64,000 nt of DNA. Origin: Verrucomicrobiota bacterium. GTDB taxonomy: Bacteria > Verrucomicrobiota > Verrucomicrobiia > Limisphaerales > J093. The notes under the pieces are model-generated. The model saw only the letters and a list, made by a program, of their open reading frames with translations, ran no database searches and had not been told where the DNA came from. Location: positions 89,870 through 153,869 of the forward strand of contig JAKQDD010000210.1 of NCBI GenBank assembly GCA_029556615.1, given 5' to 3'. Positions 1 through 8,711 of the stretch are shown piece after piece (position 1 is the first letter of the stretch; each line of letters opens with the position of its first letter). Made by a program: the position numbers and the translations under genes.

Positions 1-465
1 AGTGCGATGTCGGGCCGAGGATCGCCGGCGGCGCCACGACCGCCCGGAACCGGCCGCGGATCGGGCGCCGGAATCCATCCGGTCGGCTTCGGCGGGCTCG
101 CTGCTCGTGGGCTGCATCCTGGGGGGAATTCAAGACCAAGCGTCAACCGGCCACAAGGCGAAACAGTCCTCCCTGCTCGCGGCTTGACTTGAGGAGAGGC
201 AAGACGGAGGATCGGGCAGGAAAAGGGCGGGCATCGGGGGATGCCCGCCCAACCCAAACAACCAAACCTACCTCCTTTGCCTCCGACCCGTAACCCCGGA
301 GGCGACTCCGCGGCTGTCGCGGCTTGGCAGGCTCCGCGGCGCAGCCGGCGGCAAGCTGTTTCGGACACTAACTCAGACGGGGCAGACGGTCGGTTTGTTC
401 AAAGAAACGGGGGGATCGACTCGACCGCGGCAGGGTGAACAGTCCGCGGCCGATGGGTCCGCGAC
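1..465. other. Left flank, no supported gene
   Basis: No ORF here reads like a protein family. On the minus strand an ATG at 117 opens an arginine- and serine-rich frame (starts MQPTSSEPAEAD) that runs off the left edge. It could be the N-terminus of a gene outside the window, but it has no properly spaced ribosome-binding site. A strong hairpin sits at 225-250 and is listed separately. The stretch 251-465 contains GC-rich palindromic segments but no recognisable RNA family. Confidence 0.35.
221..250 (-). terminator. Rho-independent terminator-like hairpin, minus strand
   Basis: GGGCGGGCATC at 225-235 and its exact complement GATGCCCGCCC at 240-250 form an 11-bp stem with a 4-nt loop. Read on the minus strand, the stem is followed at once by TTTT (224-221). 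No minus-strand gene is visible between this hairpin and the plus-strand metallo-hydrolase at 466, so it would terminate either a short untranslated transcript or antisense transcription. Confidence 0.55.
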
Positions 466-1842
466 ATGCGCATTCAGAACCTGAATCCGGCGCCGGACAT
501 TGGCGCCAGTGCCTGGTGGCTCGAGCTGGAACGGCACCGTCTCCTGCTCGATGCCGGGACCCACCCTAAACGCGAGGGTCGCCAGAGCCTGCCGCTCTAC
601 GCCCTGACCGGACAGCACGAGCCGGACGCGGTGGTCCTCTCCCATTGCCACCACGACCATGTCGGATCCCTGCCAATCGCCGCCCGCCGGTTTCCCGCCG
701 CCCACGTGCTGATGACCGAATTGAGTTACTTCCTCGTGGAACGGGTCCTGCACAACTCGGTGAATGTCATGGTCCGGCAGCGTGAGGAGCTCGGCATCGC
801 CGAGTACCCGCTCTACAGCCACGATGAGGTCGATGACATGGCGTCCCGGTTCCAGGGATTCCGCTACAACCGCGAGATTGACTGGGCAGCGCACCCCAAA
901 GCCCGGGGCGGCGCGGTGTCGCCGACACTCGAGTTTCACGACGCCGGCCACACGCTGGGGGCGGCAGGCATCCTGGTCCGCGCGCCGGAAGGAAGCCTCT
1001 TCTACACCGGCGACGTCTGTTTTCAGGACCAGACCTTGTTGCACGGGGCCCGCTTCGAGGAGGTCTCGGCGGACGTGCTGCTGCTCGAGACAACCCGGGG
1101 CAACCGGGAGGTCGCCGCGGGCTGGACTCGCGAGGCCGAGGTCGAGCGCCTCGTCGACACGCTGCAGCGGGTGCTCCGACGAAAGGGCTCGGTCCTGATC
1201 CCCTCCTTTGCCCTGGGCCGGACCCAGGAAATCCTGGGACTGCTGGCGTTGCTGATGCGGTCGGGCCGCCTGCGCCGGCAGCCGGTGTACGTGGGAGGCC
1301 TCGGGCGGGTGTTCACGGAAATCTACGATCTGCAGGCGCACCGGACCCATCGCCAGCAACGGGACCTGCAGCTTCACGAAGCGCTCGACCTGATCGTATT
1401 CGACCGGCCTCAACAGCAACGCCTCCGACTCCAGGGCGGCCGCCTCTTCGTCCTCACGTCCGGCATGATGGTCGAGAACACGCCGGCCCACGATTTGGCC
1501 CTGCGCCTGATGGGGGACGAAAGGCACGCGATCCTCTTCGTGGGGTACGCCGATCCCGAGACCCCTGGCGGCCGGTTGAAAGCCTCCACTGCCGGTGTTC
1601 CGTTTGCGTTCAGCCGACTGGCTCCCGAGGTGATTCGTCATTGCGAGGTGGGCGATTTCGATCTCACCGCCCACGCCAACCGGGAAGAGCTCGTCGCGTT
1701 CGTCGAGGAGGTCAACCCCCGTGCCGTGGTTCTTGGCCACGGCGAGCCCATCGCGCGAGCTTGGTTTGCGCGAACGCTCCGGCAGCGATTCCCCCGTCTG
1801 CGGGTGGTCTCGCCCGAGCCGGGCGAGGCGGTCGACGTCTAG
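466..1842 (+). CDS. MBL-fold beta-CASP RNA-processing-type metallo-hydrolase
   Basis: 458 aa, a full-length relative of the CPSF73/YsgA-type beta-CASP family, which are zinc-dependent nucleases acting on RNA in the cytoplasm. The metallo-beta-lactamase core is visible: HCHHDH (residues 60-65) is the HxHxDH zinc motif, HDAGHTLGA carries the next histidine and FYTGD the bridging aspartate. After LLLETTRGNR comes the beta-CASP insert, and VLGHGEP near the C-terminus carries the last conserved histidine of the RMMBL region. The ATG at 466 immediately precedes the conserved N-terminal strand; the ribosome-binding site is weak. The TAG stop (1840-1842) is the first three bases of a dispersed element. 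Nuclease activity is inferred from the family, not from context. Confidence 0.9.
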   Translation: MRIQNLNPAPDIGASAWWLELERHRLLLDAGTHPKREGRQSLPLYALTGQHEPDAVVLSHCHHDHVGSLPIAARRFPAAHVLMTELSYFLVERVLHNSVNVMVRQREELGIAEYPLYSHDEVDDMASRFQGFRYNREIDWAAHPKARGGAVSPTLEFHDAGHTLGAAGILVRAPEGSLFYTGDVCFQDQTLLHGARFEEVSADVLLLETTRGNREVAAGWTREAEVERLVDTLQRVLRRKGSVLIPSFALGRTQEILGLLALLMRSGRLRRQPVYVGGLGRVFTEIYDLQAHRTHRQQRDLQLHEALDLIVFDRPQQQRLRLQGGRLFVLTSGMMVENTPAHDLALRLMGDERHAILFVGYADPETPGGRLKASTAGVPFAFSRLAPEVIRHCEVGDFDLTAHANREELVAFVEEVNPRAVVLGHGEPIARAWFARTLRQRFPRLRVVSPEPGEAVDV

Positions 1843-2034
1843 AGTCCTCGACGTGTGGAGTCCTCGACGTGTGGAATATGCGGTCAACAGGTCAAGTTCG
1901 GTCCCGCCGGTTCCAACCCGCCCCCCTGCCTTCGAGGACTCTATATTAGCGAGGCGCGGAAGAAAGGATGGGCAGGCCAAGCAGGGTCTTCATGTGCCTG
2001 GGGACTCGACTGGGTCTGAGGCGGCGCCTCGCTA
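1840..2034 (+). repeat. Dispersed A+B element, copy 1
   Basis: Complete element between two convergent genes. Module A runs from TAGAGTCCTCGA (1840) to TCGAGGACTCTA; module B runs from TTAGCGAGGCGC to GCGCCTCGCTA (ending 2034). The TAG at 1840-1842 is the stop codon of the metallo-hydrolase. The CTA at 2032-2034 is, on the minus strand, the TAG stop of the nitroreductase, so both neighbours end on element sequence. The first 16 bases of module A are directly duplicated (GAGTCCTCGACGTGTG twice). Module B is of the 'MCLGTRLGLRRRLA' type. Confidence 0.9.
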
Positions 2035-2565
2035 GCGCCATTGCTCCCGGTGAACGAAAGCCGGATTGAAGCGGGTGCGGGCTTCTTTGGTTTCAGCTGG
2101 CGGTCCGAGGGCGATGCCCGCCACCGGCAACACCTGGGGCGGCAGCGCGAGCAGTTCTCCGACCCGGCGAACGCGGTCGGCACGGGGATGGATCCCCAGC
2201 CAGCAAGCTCCCAGTCCCAGGGCGTGCGCCGCCAGCAGGAGATTCTCGGTCGCCGCCGCGCAGTCCTGCAGGAGATAGCTCAGCTCCCGGCCGTGAGCGG
2301 CCTCGAGGTCGCCGCAAACGACGATCCCCAGGGGGGCGGCGGCCAGCATGCCGCCGTTGGGAAGGGCCTCCGCCAGGGCCGCGAGGCGTTCGGGTTCGCG
2401 CACGACCACAAAGCGCCATGGGTCTTTCGCGGCAGCCGATGGCGCCGACATGGCCGCAGCGAGCAAGGCAGCTACAGTCTCTTCAGGAATGGGCTCGGGG
2501 CGGTAAACGCGGATGCTGCGGCGTCCCAGGAGCAGCCGGATCCGGTCGTCAGGAATCGAGGTCAT
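2032..2565 (-). CDS. Nitroreductase family protein
   Basis: 177 aa, the usual length for a small FMN-dependent nitroreductase that reduces nitro-compounds or quinones with NAD(P)H in the cytoplasm. The N-terminal RRSIRVYRPEPIP carries the RR-S phosphate-binding motif of FMN. APSAAAKDPWRFVVV and the later GLGACWLGI match the family's other conserved blocks. The ATG at 2565 is preferred over the upstream ATG at 2604 because it has a GGGGGT ribosome-binding site and starts where homologues start. The TAG stop is provided by the end of element copy 1. Substrate cannot be assigned. Confidence 0.88.
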   Translation of the reverse strand: MTSIPDDRIRLLLGRRSIRVYRPEPIPEETVAALLAAAMSAPSAAAKDPWRFVVVREPERLAALAEALPNGGMLAAAPLGIVVCGDLEAAHGRELSYLLQDCAAATENLLLAAHALGLGACWLGIHPRADRVRRVGELLALPPQVLPVAGIALGPPAETKEARTRFNPAFVHREQWR

Positions 2566-2660
2566 CAGGACCCCCAATAGACCATGCAGGCCTCCCGGGT
2601 TCAAGGGCGTTCAAGCCGTTTTTCGCTTGCGAATCCGCAAGGACACGGCATAAGGACCGC

Positions 2661-4028
2661 ATGAGTAACCCAGCCCAGACCGTCCCCAGTTCACTCCCCG
2701 ATTATATCACTAGTGCCAAGGCCAACCCGGCCCAAAACCGGGGCGCGTGGTACAGGAATGTGGCCCCGACCTATGCGGGGATCTTCCTCTGGTTCATTTT
2801 CTGGGACTCGATGTCCGGCAACGGCCTCTCGGTGGGCGGCCTCTGGATGACGCTGCTGGGGGTCGTTCTCGGCGCCTTGATTTGCCATTTCCTGTTCTAC
2901 CTGGTTCCGGGCTTGCTGGGCATGCAGACCGGGCTGCCGCTGTACGTGGTGGGCAGCTCGACGTTCGGCGCGGCGGGGGCGCTGATCATGCCTGGGTTCG
3001 TGATGGGCGCCCTGCAATTCGGCTGGCTGGGCGTGAACGCGTTCGGGGCCTCCGACGCCCTGGCCAAGGGCTTCAGCACACCGGCCTTGTACATCCCGCT
3101 CTGCATCCTCTGGACGTTCGGAGCGGCGTTTGTCGGCCTGAAGGGGATCAAGTACGTGGCTGCGGTGGCGACGTATCTGCCGCTGATTCCGCTGGCGGTG
3201 CTCCTGCTGGGGTTGGCGCTGTTTGGCGGCTCGGCGGCCGGCTACACGCCTCCGGCGGCCGCTGAGGCCTCGGGCGGGGGGATGAAAGCGATGTTGTTGA
3301 TGATCTCGATCATTGTCGGGTTCTTCGCCACCGCGGGCGCAGCCGGCGTCGACATCTGCGCCAGCAGCCGCGACCGCAAGGACGTGAGCATGGGCGGCAT
3401 CGTCGGCATCGTGATCGCCATCGTGTTCACGGCGGGCATCTCGGTCATCGCGGTGGCAGGAGCTCTGAAGAGCGGCGCGTCGGTTCCCGACAACCTGATG
3501 ACGACGGCGCTGAAGACCAAGCTCTCGCCCGGGCTGTATGCGACGATCATGATTGCGCTGACGCTCGCCGCGTTCCCGAGCGCCTGCTTCTCGTCCTTTA
3601 TCGCCGCAAACAGCTTCAAGACGGTGATGCCGAAGGTGAGCCCCTATCTGTCGGTTGGGATCGGCGCCATCGTGAGCGCCGTCCTCGCGATCACCGGTTT
3701 GGCCAGCAAGCTCCCCAGCGTCTTCGGCCTCATCGGAGCGTCCTTTGGCCCGGTCTGCGGCGCCATGGCGGTGGATTATCTCCTGTCCAACGGGAAGTGG
3801 AACGGCCCGCGCGCGGGATTCAATCCGGCGGGCTGGATCGCATGGGCGCTCGGTTTCATCGTCGGGATTCTGCCCAACCCGCTGCTCCCGGCATCGATGC
3901 AGGTGAACATCCCGTGCGCGCCAGTGGCGGCGTTCATCGTGGGCGCGGCGGTCTACTTCCTGTGCGCGAAGATGGGTCTGCAGAACGCCACGATTCCGAT
4001 GCCGGCGGCCCCCGCCAAGCAGGACTGA
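2661..4028 (+). CDS. NCS1-family cytosine/purine permease
   Basis: 455 aa integral membrane protein with about 12 hydrophobic segments. It belongs to the nucleobase-cation-symport-1 family (permeases for cytosine, purines, thiamine or hydantoins), located in the inner membrane. The block GMQTGLPLYVVGSSTFG near residue 90 corresponds to the family's TGLS...RxSFG signature, although the arginine usually seen there is absent. FGPVCGAMAVDYLL near residue 360 matches the late PxxGVxIADYF-like helix. The ATG at 2661 is chosen because the reading frame upstream is an antisense shadow of the nitroreductase. Divergently arranged with the nitroreductase about 95 bp away. The substrate is not decidable from sequence. 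Confidence 0.85.
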   Translation: MSNPAQTVPSSLPDYITSAKANPAQNRGAWYRNVAPTYAGIFLWFIFWDSMSGNGLSVGGLWMTLLGVVLGALICHFLFYLVPGLLGMQTGLPLYVVGSSTFGAAGALIMPGFVMGALQFGWLGVNAFGASDALAKGFSTPALYIPLCILWTFGAAFVGLKGIKYVAAVATYLPLIPLAVLLLGLALFGGSAAGYTPPAAAEASGGGMKAMLLMISIIVGFFATAGAAGVDICASSRDRKDVSMGGIVGIVIAIVFTAGISVIAVAGALKSGASVPDNLMTTALKTKLSPGLYATIMIALTLAAFPSACFSSFIAANSFKTVMPKVSPYLSVGIGAIVSAVLAITGLASKLPSVFGLIGASFGPVCGAMAVDYLLSNGKWNGPRAGFNPAGWIAWALGFIVGILPNPLLPASMQVNIPCAPVAAFIVGAAVYFLCAKMGLQNATIPMPAAPAKQD

Positions 4029-4038
4029 AGGCCCGTGC

Positions 4039-4938
4039 TCAGCCTGGCGCGGCGGGAGGTTCCCCGCGCCAGCGCTGGAGCCGGTCGCGGAGGGCGCCCA
4101 GGGGACTGGCCGCCGCCGCCACCGGCGGCAGGTCGCGCATCAGGTCGTCGAAGGCCGGCACCTCGCCCCAGGCGGTCACGGTGAAGACTTCGAGGGCGTG
4201 GGATCCCGCGACGCCGAGTTCCCGGTTCTTCCGATCAAAGCGCCGGCGCAACGTGGCCCGCCAGTCGTCGAGGGTGGCGGGCGCGGACATCGCGTGGCGC
4301 CCCACCCAGGGCAGCCACTCGGTGATCTGCGACTGGTGACACCAGGTCATGTCGCCGATCAGCTCGAAGACCTCCTCGACATCGATCGCGAAATCGAACG
4401 GGTTCTCGCCGAACATGTAGCCGTCATACACCGCCACAATCACCGGCACCTTGCACGGCTTGGATTGGGTCTCGTCGGCGGGGTACTCCGGGGTGAACGC
4501 GTGGGGGACATTGATCATGTACGCCACTTCCCGGACCGCCTGGGCCACCGCCACGTGATCCACGTGAACGCCCGCCAGCGGATCCGATGGCAGCGGCGGG
4601 CAGAAGAGATAGTCGGGCTCGAACTCGCGGATCACGCGCCAGAGCGCTGCCAGCAGGTCGGGCGTCACGCGAAGGCACGCCTCGCGCGGCACCCGCCCGT
4701 CCGGGAGGCGGAGCAGCTCGAAGGGATACTGCCCGATCCGCGATGAAGCCGTCTGCTCGGCGAATCGGATGCGGGCGGTCTCCGGCCGCGTCCGGAAGTG
4801 ATGACCCGCGGCGCCATCGGTGCAAATCACCACCCGCGACTCGAATCCGGCACCGAGCTGGCGTCGCCACCGCTCGAACGTGCCTGCAGCTGTGAACTCG
4901 TAGTCGTCGTAGTGCGCGTGGACGTAGAGGGCTTTCAT
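4039..4938 (-). CDS. PIG-L/LmbE-family N-deacetylase
   Basis: 299 aa. The family contains zinc-dependent deacetylases acting on N-acetylglucosaminyl compounds. The N-terminal strand KALYVHAHYDDYEF carries the AHxDD zinc motif (H9, D11, D12, with Y in place of the usual P). HVDHVAVAQAV supplies the third zinc ligand. VVICTDGAAGHHF corresponds to the conserved substrate-side loop. Start at 4938 is set by the family's N-terminal beta-strand; the longer frame upstream is spurious. It lies 8 bp downstream of the delta-60 repeat gene and is probably co-transcribed with it. The real substrate is unknown. Confidence 0.87.
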   Translation of the reverse strand: MKALYVHAHYDDYEFTAAGTFERWRRQLGAGFESRVVICTDGAAGHHFRTRPETARIRFAEQTASSRIGQYPFELLRLPDGRVPREACLRVTPDLLAALWRVIREFEPDYLFCPPLPSDPLAGVHVDHVAVAQAVREVAYMINVPHAFTPEYPADETQSKPCKVPVIVAVYDGYMFGENPFDFAIDVEEVFELIGDMTWCHQSQITEWLPWVGRHAMSAPATLDDWRATLRRRFDRKNRELGVAGSHALEVFTVTAWGEVPAFDDLMRDLPPVAAAASPLGALRDRLQRWRGEPPAAPG

Positions 4939-4946
4939 GGCAGGGG

Positions 4947-7472
4947 TTAAGGGACGAGCCGGAAGAACCGGGCTGGCCCCGCGGCATCGGTCTCGAGCAA
5001 CAGTTCCTTGGTGTCGCCGACATTGGTCCAGGGCCCGTTGACGCTGAAGCTCGACTGCAACTGGCCGGATACACTCCACGCAATGGCCACTCGATCGGCG
5101 CGGCGCTGAATGGACAGGTGTCCAGCACCACCCGATGCGGAGTACCGCGCCACGGCGGATCGCGGCGATCCGCCGACGCTCGTGAAGTTGCCGCCAAGGA
5201 CCACCCCGCCGTCCGACAGCACCGCGAGCGCATTGATCCAGCCGTTCACCGCGGGATCGGACCCCGATCCGGCTTCGGGCCGCCCGCTGGCATCAAGCCA
5301 GACCAGATTCCTGCGCGGCTGGCCGTTGAATTGCGTGAACTCGCCCCCCAGAACCGTCCTGCCGCCCGGCAGCACGCCGCCGGCATTGACTGCCGGAAGA
5401 TCGCTGCCGCTCACCCCCTGCCCCGGGTCAAACTCCGGATCCAGCAGGCCGTCCGGCAAGAGCCGTACCACCCCGCGTCGGGACTGGCCGTTCACCCACT
5501 GGAAACTGCCGCCGGCCAGGACTCGGTCTTCCCGGGTCAACCCGACCCAAAGCACGAGCGGGAGACTGCCGTTTACATCCAGAGCGGGGGCGAACTCAGG
5601 GTCGAGGGTGCCGTCGGCCCGGAGTTGCGTGAGATTCGCCCGCGGCTCGTGGTTCATGCTGTCAAAGTAACCCCCGACGACGATGCGCCCGTCCGCTCGC
5701 ACGGCCAGGGCATAGGCCTCCGGAAGATCAAGTCGGTGCCCCAACACCGGCAGGAAAGTCGGATCGGGAATTCCGTGCGCGTCCACTCGAGCCAGGCGCG
5801 CTTGAGCCAGATCCCCCACGTGATCGAAATCCCCCCCGATCAGGATCCTGCCGCTGGGCTCCGTTCGCAGGCAATACACCTCCCCGTTCGGGCCGCCCGC
5901 CACGCCGAATGTCCCGTCCCGCCGCCCATCCGGGCCGAAACACGCGAGGTTCTCGCAGGCTTCGCCCTGGACGCCGTCGAATCGGCCGCCCACCAGGAGT
6001 CGGCCGTCTGCGTGCCATGCCAAGGCGTTGACCCGGCTCCCCGGCTCGAGAACGGCGTCGAAGGCCTCGTCAAGCCGGCCGTCGGGAAGAAAGCGGGCCA
6101 GCGCATCCCGACGCACGCCGTTGGCTCGCTCGAAATCGCCGCCCACCACCACGGCTCCATCCGGTTCGGTCTCGAGGACATTCACGTTTCCCGCGCGCTC
6201 GACCAAGGCGTGGGCCGTCGAAAAGGTCGGATCCGGCGCCCCGTCCGGGCTGCATCGCGCCAGGAGATGGCGCGGCTGTCCGCCGATGCGATCGAAGGCG
6301 CCCGCCACGATGAGCCGGCCGTCGACGAGCGCTGCGATGGAGGAGACGGCAGCGGCGCTGCCGTCCGCCCATGACACGCCCGGGTCAGCGTCGAAGCCCT
6401 CGTCAAGCGTTCCGTCGGGGTCGAGGCGTGCCAGGCCGACACGGACCCGGTCCCCCACCGCGTCGAACCGGCCTGCCACGAGGATCTTGCCCTCCGGCAG
6501 CACCAAGAGGTCGCGAACGGGCGCATCTTCGAGGGCCTGAAACCCCCCGTGAACCGCAAAGGACTCGTCCAGCTCGCCATCGGCTTCCAGACGCGCAATC
6601 CCGAAACGGGGCTGGCTTTCCACCCGGTCAAAGGCACCGGCGATCACAATGCGTCCGTCGGGTTGCCGGCGGACAACCGTCACGCCGGGCAAACCCACCC
6701 CTCGGTATAGATGGGGAGCGAAGGACTCGATCACCCGCCCTTCGTTGTCGAGCGCCACTAACCCAGGCCGTTCGTACCCGTCGAACTTCGTGAAATAGCC
6801 GGCAATCCAAAGCCACCCGTTCTCTCCAAGCGCCACGTCAAGGACCCGGCCAAAGCTGTCCTCGACCCCCTGACCTGGCTCGAAACCCTCGTCCAAGGAA
6901 CCATCCGGATGCAACCGTGCGATGCCCTGGCGTGGCACGCCCGCCACCCGGCGGAAGTTGCCGCCCAACACAATACCCCCCTCCGACTCGACGCGGATCA
7001 CCGACACCTCAAACCCGTCGGGCCCCGTCAGCGACGGCCTGAAACTTGGATCCACTGTCCCATCAGCCTTCAGTCGGGCTATGGCCCGCTGATCCAGGTC
7101 GCGGACCCTGCCAAAGGTGCCACCGATGAGGATCCTGCCGTCCGCCTGCAAGGCGGCACAGGTGACGGCGCCGCCGACGCTCCCGGCGGTGCTGAACTCG
7201 GGATCTCGGGTCCCGTCGAGTCCAAGTCGTGTCACCCCGCTGTCACGATGCCCGTGGAACACATCGAAATTGCCGACGACCAACAGGTTGCCGTCCGGCT
7301 GGGAGACGACGGCCGAGAGCCGCGCACCCTGCACTGTGGTGAGAAGAGGAGCAAACCCGGCATCCAGCTTCAGGGCCTGGGCATGGACCAACCCGCTGAT
7401 TCCGCCCCCAAGGCAGATCAGCCCGGCCACTGCCCATCCGCTCACCCAGCGTCGCATAACTCTGCCGCCCAT
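4947..7472 (-). CDS. Secreted delta-60 repeat (beta-propeller-like) protein
   Basis: 841 aa with an N-terminal signal peptide ending VHAQA. The body consists of roughly fourteen repeats of 50-60 residues with the pattern 'DGRIlvgGxF..v.g..r..iaRL.pDGtlDpxF', the delta-60 repeat typical of exported WD40/propeller-like proteins. The C-terminal 60 residues end in ARFFRLVP, a tail seen on many exported Verrucomicrobial proteins. The ATG at 7472 has GGGAG eight bases upstream and is preferred over 7457 and 7532. It probably binds carbohydrate or protein outside the cell, but no catalytic residues are apparent and the role is unknown. Confidence 0.85.
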   Translation of the reverse strand: MGGRVMRRWVSGWAVAGLICLGGGISGLVHAQALKLDAGFAPLLTTVQGARLSAVVSQPDGNLLVVGNFDVFHGHRDSGVTRLGLDGTRDPEFSTAGSVGGAVTCAALQADGRILIGGTFGRVRDLDQRAIARLKADGTVDPSFRPSLTGPDGFEVSVIRVESEGGIVLGGNFRRVAGVPRQGIARLHPDGSLDEGFEPGQGVEDSFGRVLDVALGENGWLWIAGYFTKFDGYERPGLVALDNEGRVIESFAPHLYRGVGLPGVTVVRRQPDGRIVIAGAFDRVESQPRFGIARLEADGELDESFAVHGGFQALEDAPVRDLLVLPEGKILVAGRFDAVGDRVRVGLARLDPDGTLDEGFDADPGVSWADGSAAAVSSIAALVDGRLIVAGAFDRIGGQPRHLLARCSPDGAPDPTFSTAHALVERAGNVNVLETEPDGAVVVGGDFERANGVRRDALARFLPDGRLDEAFDAVLEPGSRVNALAWHADGRLLVGGRFDGVQGEACENLACFGPDGRRDGTFGVAGGPNGEVYCLRTEPSGRILIGGDFDHVGDLAQARLARVDAHGIPDPTFLPVLGHRLDLPEAYALAVRADGRIVVGGYFDSMNHEPRANLTQLRADGTLDPEFAPALDVNGSLPLVLWVGLTREDRVLAGGSFQWVNGQSRRGVVRLLPDGLLDPEFDPGQGVSGSDLPAVNAGGVLPGGRTVLGGEFTQFNGQPRRNLVWLDASGRPEAGSGSDPAVNGWINALAVLSDGGVVLGGNFTSVGGSPRSAVARYSASGGAGHLSIQRRADRVAIAWSVSGQLQSSFSVNGPWTNVGDTKELLLETDAAGPARFFRLVP

Positions 7473-7670
7473 CGCGCAACTCCCGGGGTTCGCCGACGCG
7501 GCGGCAACCATCCCACAAGGGGCACGGTCCATTGACTTGGACTCCGCGGCAATGTCCAGAATTCAGCAGGAGCCATGCCGGGAAGAGATCGAAGCCGGTT
7601 TCAAGTCAGTTTCGAGTTGCGGGCGACGACGTTCCGATACAGGTTCGAGCGGTCAAACGGGAAAACAGCC

Positions 7671-8711
7671 ATGAAACGACGTGCATTCATTCGATTGGTG
7701 GGAGGCGCTGCCGGCGCCGGGGCGGTGGGTGTCGAGCGGTTGCTGGCGGATTTCAAGCCGGCGGACGACATCACCCGGAGAGTGGCGGGGCTACCCCGTC
7801 GGGTGCTCGGCCGGACAGGACAGGAGATCTCGATCATCGGCTTCCCGGGGCTGGCCCTGGTGCACGAAACCCAGGACAGCTCCACCGCCGCCGTCAAACG
7901 CGCCTTCGAGCGCGGGGTCAACTACTTCGATGTCGCCCCCGCGTACGGCAAGGACGGGGAATGCGAGATCAAGCTGGGCGCCGCACTCGAACCGCTCGAC
8001 CGCCGACAGATCTTCCTGAGCTGCAAGACCAAGGCGCGGGACAAGGAAGGCGCCCGGACCGAGCTCGAACGCTCCCTCAAACGCCTTAAGACGGATCGCT
8101 TCGATCTCTACCAGATGCATCACTTGGTGACCTTGGACGAGGTCAAGCGCGCCTTCGGTCCCGGCGGGGCCATCGAGACCTTCCGGGCCGCCCGCGACGA
8201 GGGCAAGATCCGTTGGATCGGCTTCTCCGCCCACAGCACCAAGGCCGCCGTGGCCGCCCTCCGCGCTTTTCCCTTCGACACCGTCATGTTCCCGATCAGT
8301 TTCGCCGAGTACTACCTTCGCGATTTCGGACGCGAAGTCCTCGAAGTCGCCGCGGAGCGGGGGGCTGCGGTTCTGGCCATCAAGCCGATGTGCATGGGGG
8401 CGTGGCCCAAGAACGTGCCGCGAACCCGCAACTGGTGGTACCGGACCACCGAAACCCCGGAGGAAGTTTCATTGGCCCTCCGCTTCTCCCTGTCGCTCAA
8501 GGGAGTCGTGGCCGGCATCCCACCCTCCTTTGTCGAGCTGCTCGAACGGGCTGTCACCGCCGCCGGCAGCTACCAGCCGGCCACCACCGCGGATCAGGAG
8601 CAGCTCCGCACCCTGGCGTCCCAGTGCGAGGCGATCTTCGTTCGCGAGGACTCGCTCGCCGAGAGCACCGCCTGCGTCATCGAAACAGAAGAAAACTGCC
8701 TCCGAGGATGA
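7671..8711 (+). CDS. Aldo/keto reductase with Tat-like leader
   Basis: 346 aa NAD(P)H-dependent oxidoreductase of the aldo/keto reductase superfamily. The tetrad is visible: NYFDVAPAYG (Asp and Tyr), SCKTK (Lys) and YQMHHL (His). The N-terminus MKRRAFIRLVGGAAGAGAVG has a twin-arginine-type motif followed by a hydrophobic run, so the enzyme is probably exported folded. Such Tat-exported AKRs are common in Verrucomicrobia and Planctomycetes. The ATG at 7671 begins exactly at this leader. The last 35 bp overlap the 3' end of the antiporter gene on the other strand (convergent). Substrate unknown. Confidence 0.9.
   Translation: MKRRAFIRLVGGAAGAGAVGVERLLADFKPADDITRRVAGLPRRVLGRTGQEISIIGFPGLALVHETQDSSTAAVKRAFERGVNYFDVAPAYGKDGECEIKLGAALEPLDRRQIFLSCKTKARDKEGARTELERSLKRLKTDRFDLYQMHHLVTLDEVKRAFGPGGAIETFRAARDEGKIRWIGFSAHSTKAAVAALRAFPFDTVMFPISFAEYYLRDFGREVLEVAAERGAAVLAIKPMCMGAWPKNVPRTRNWWYRTTETPEEVSLALRFSLSLKGVVAGIPPSFVELLERAVTAAGSYQPATTADQEQLRTLASQCEAIFVREDSLAESTACVIETEENCLRG

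Noticed and set aside
373..1980. 535-codon minus-strand ORF across the metallo-hydrolase
   Set aside because: Antisense shadow in GC-rich DNA; its translation has no domain, while the plus strand carries complete MBL motifs.
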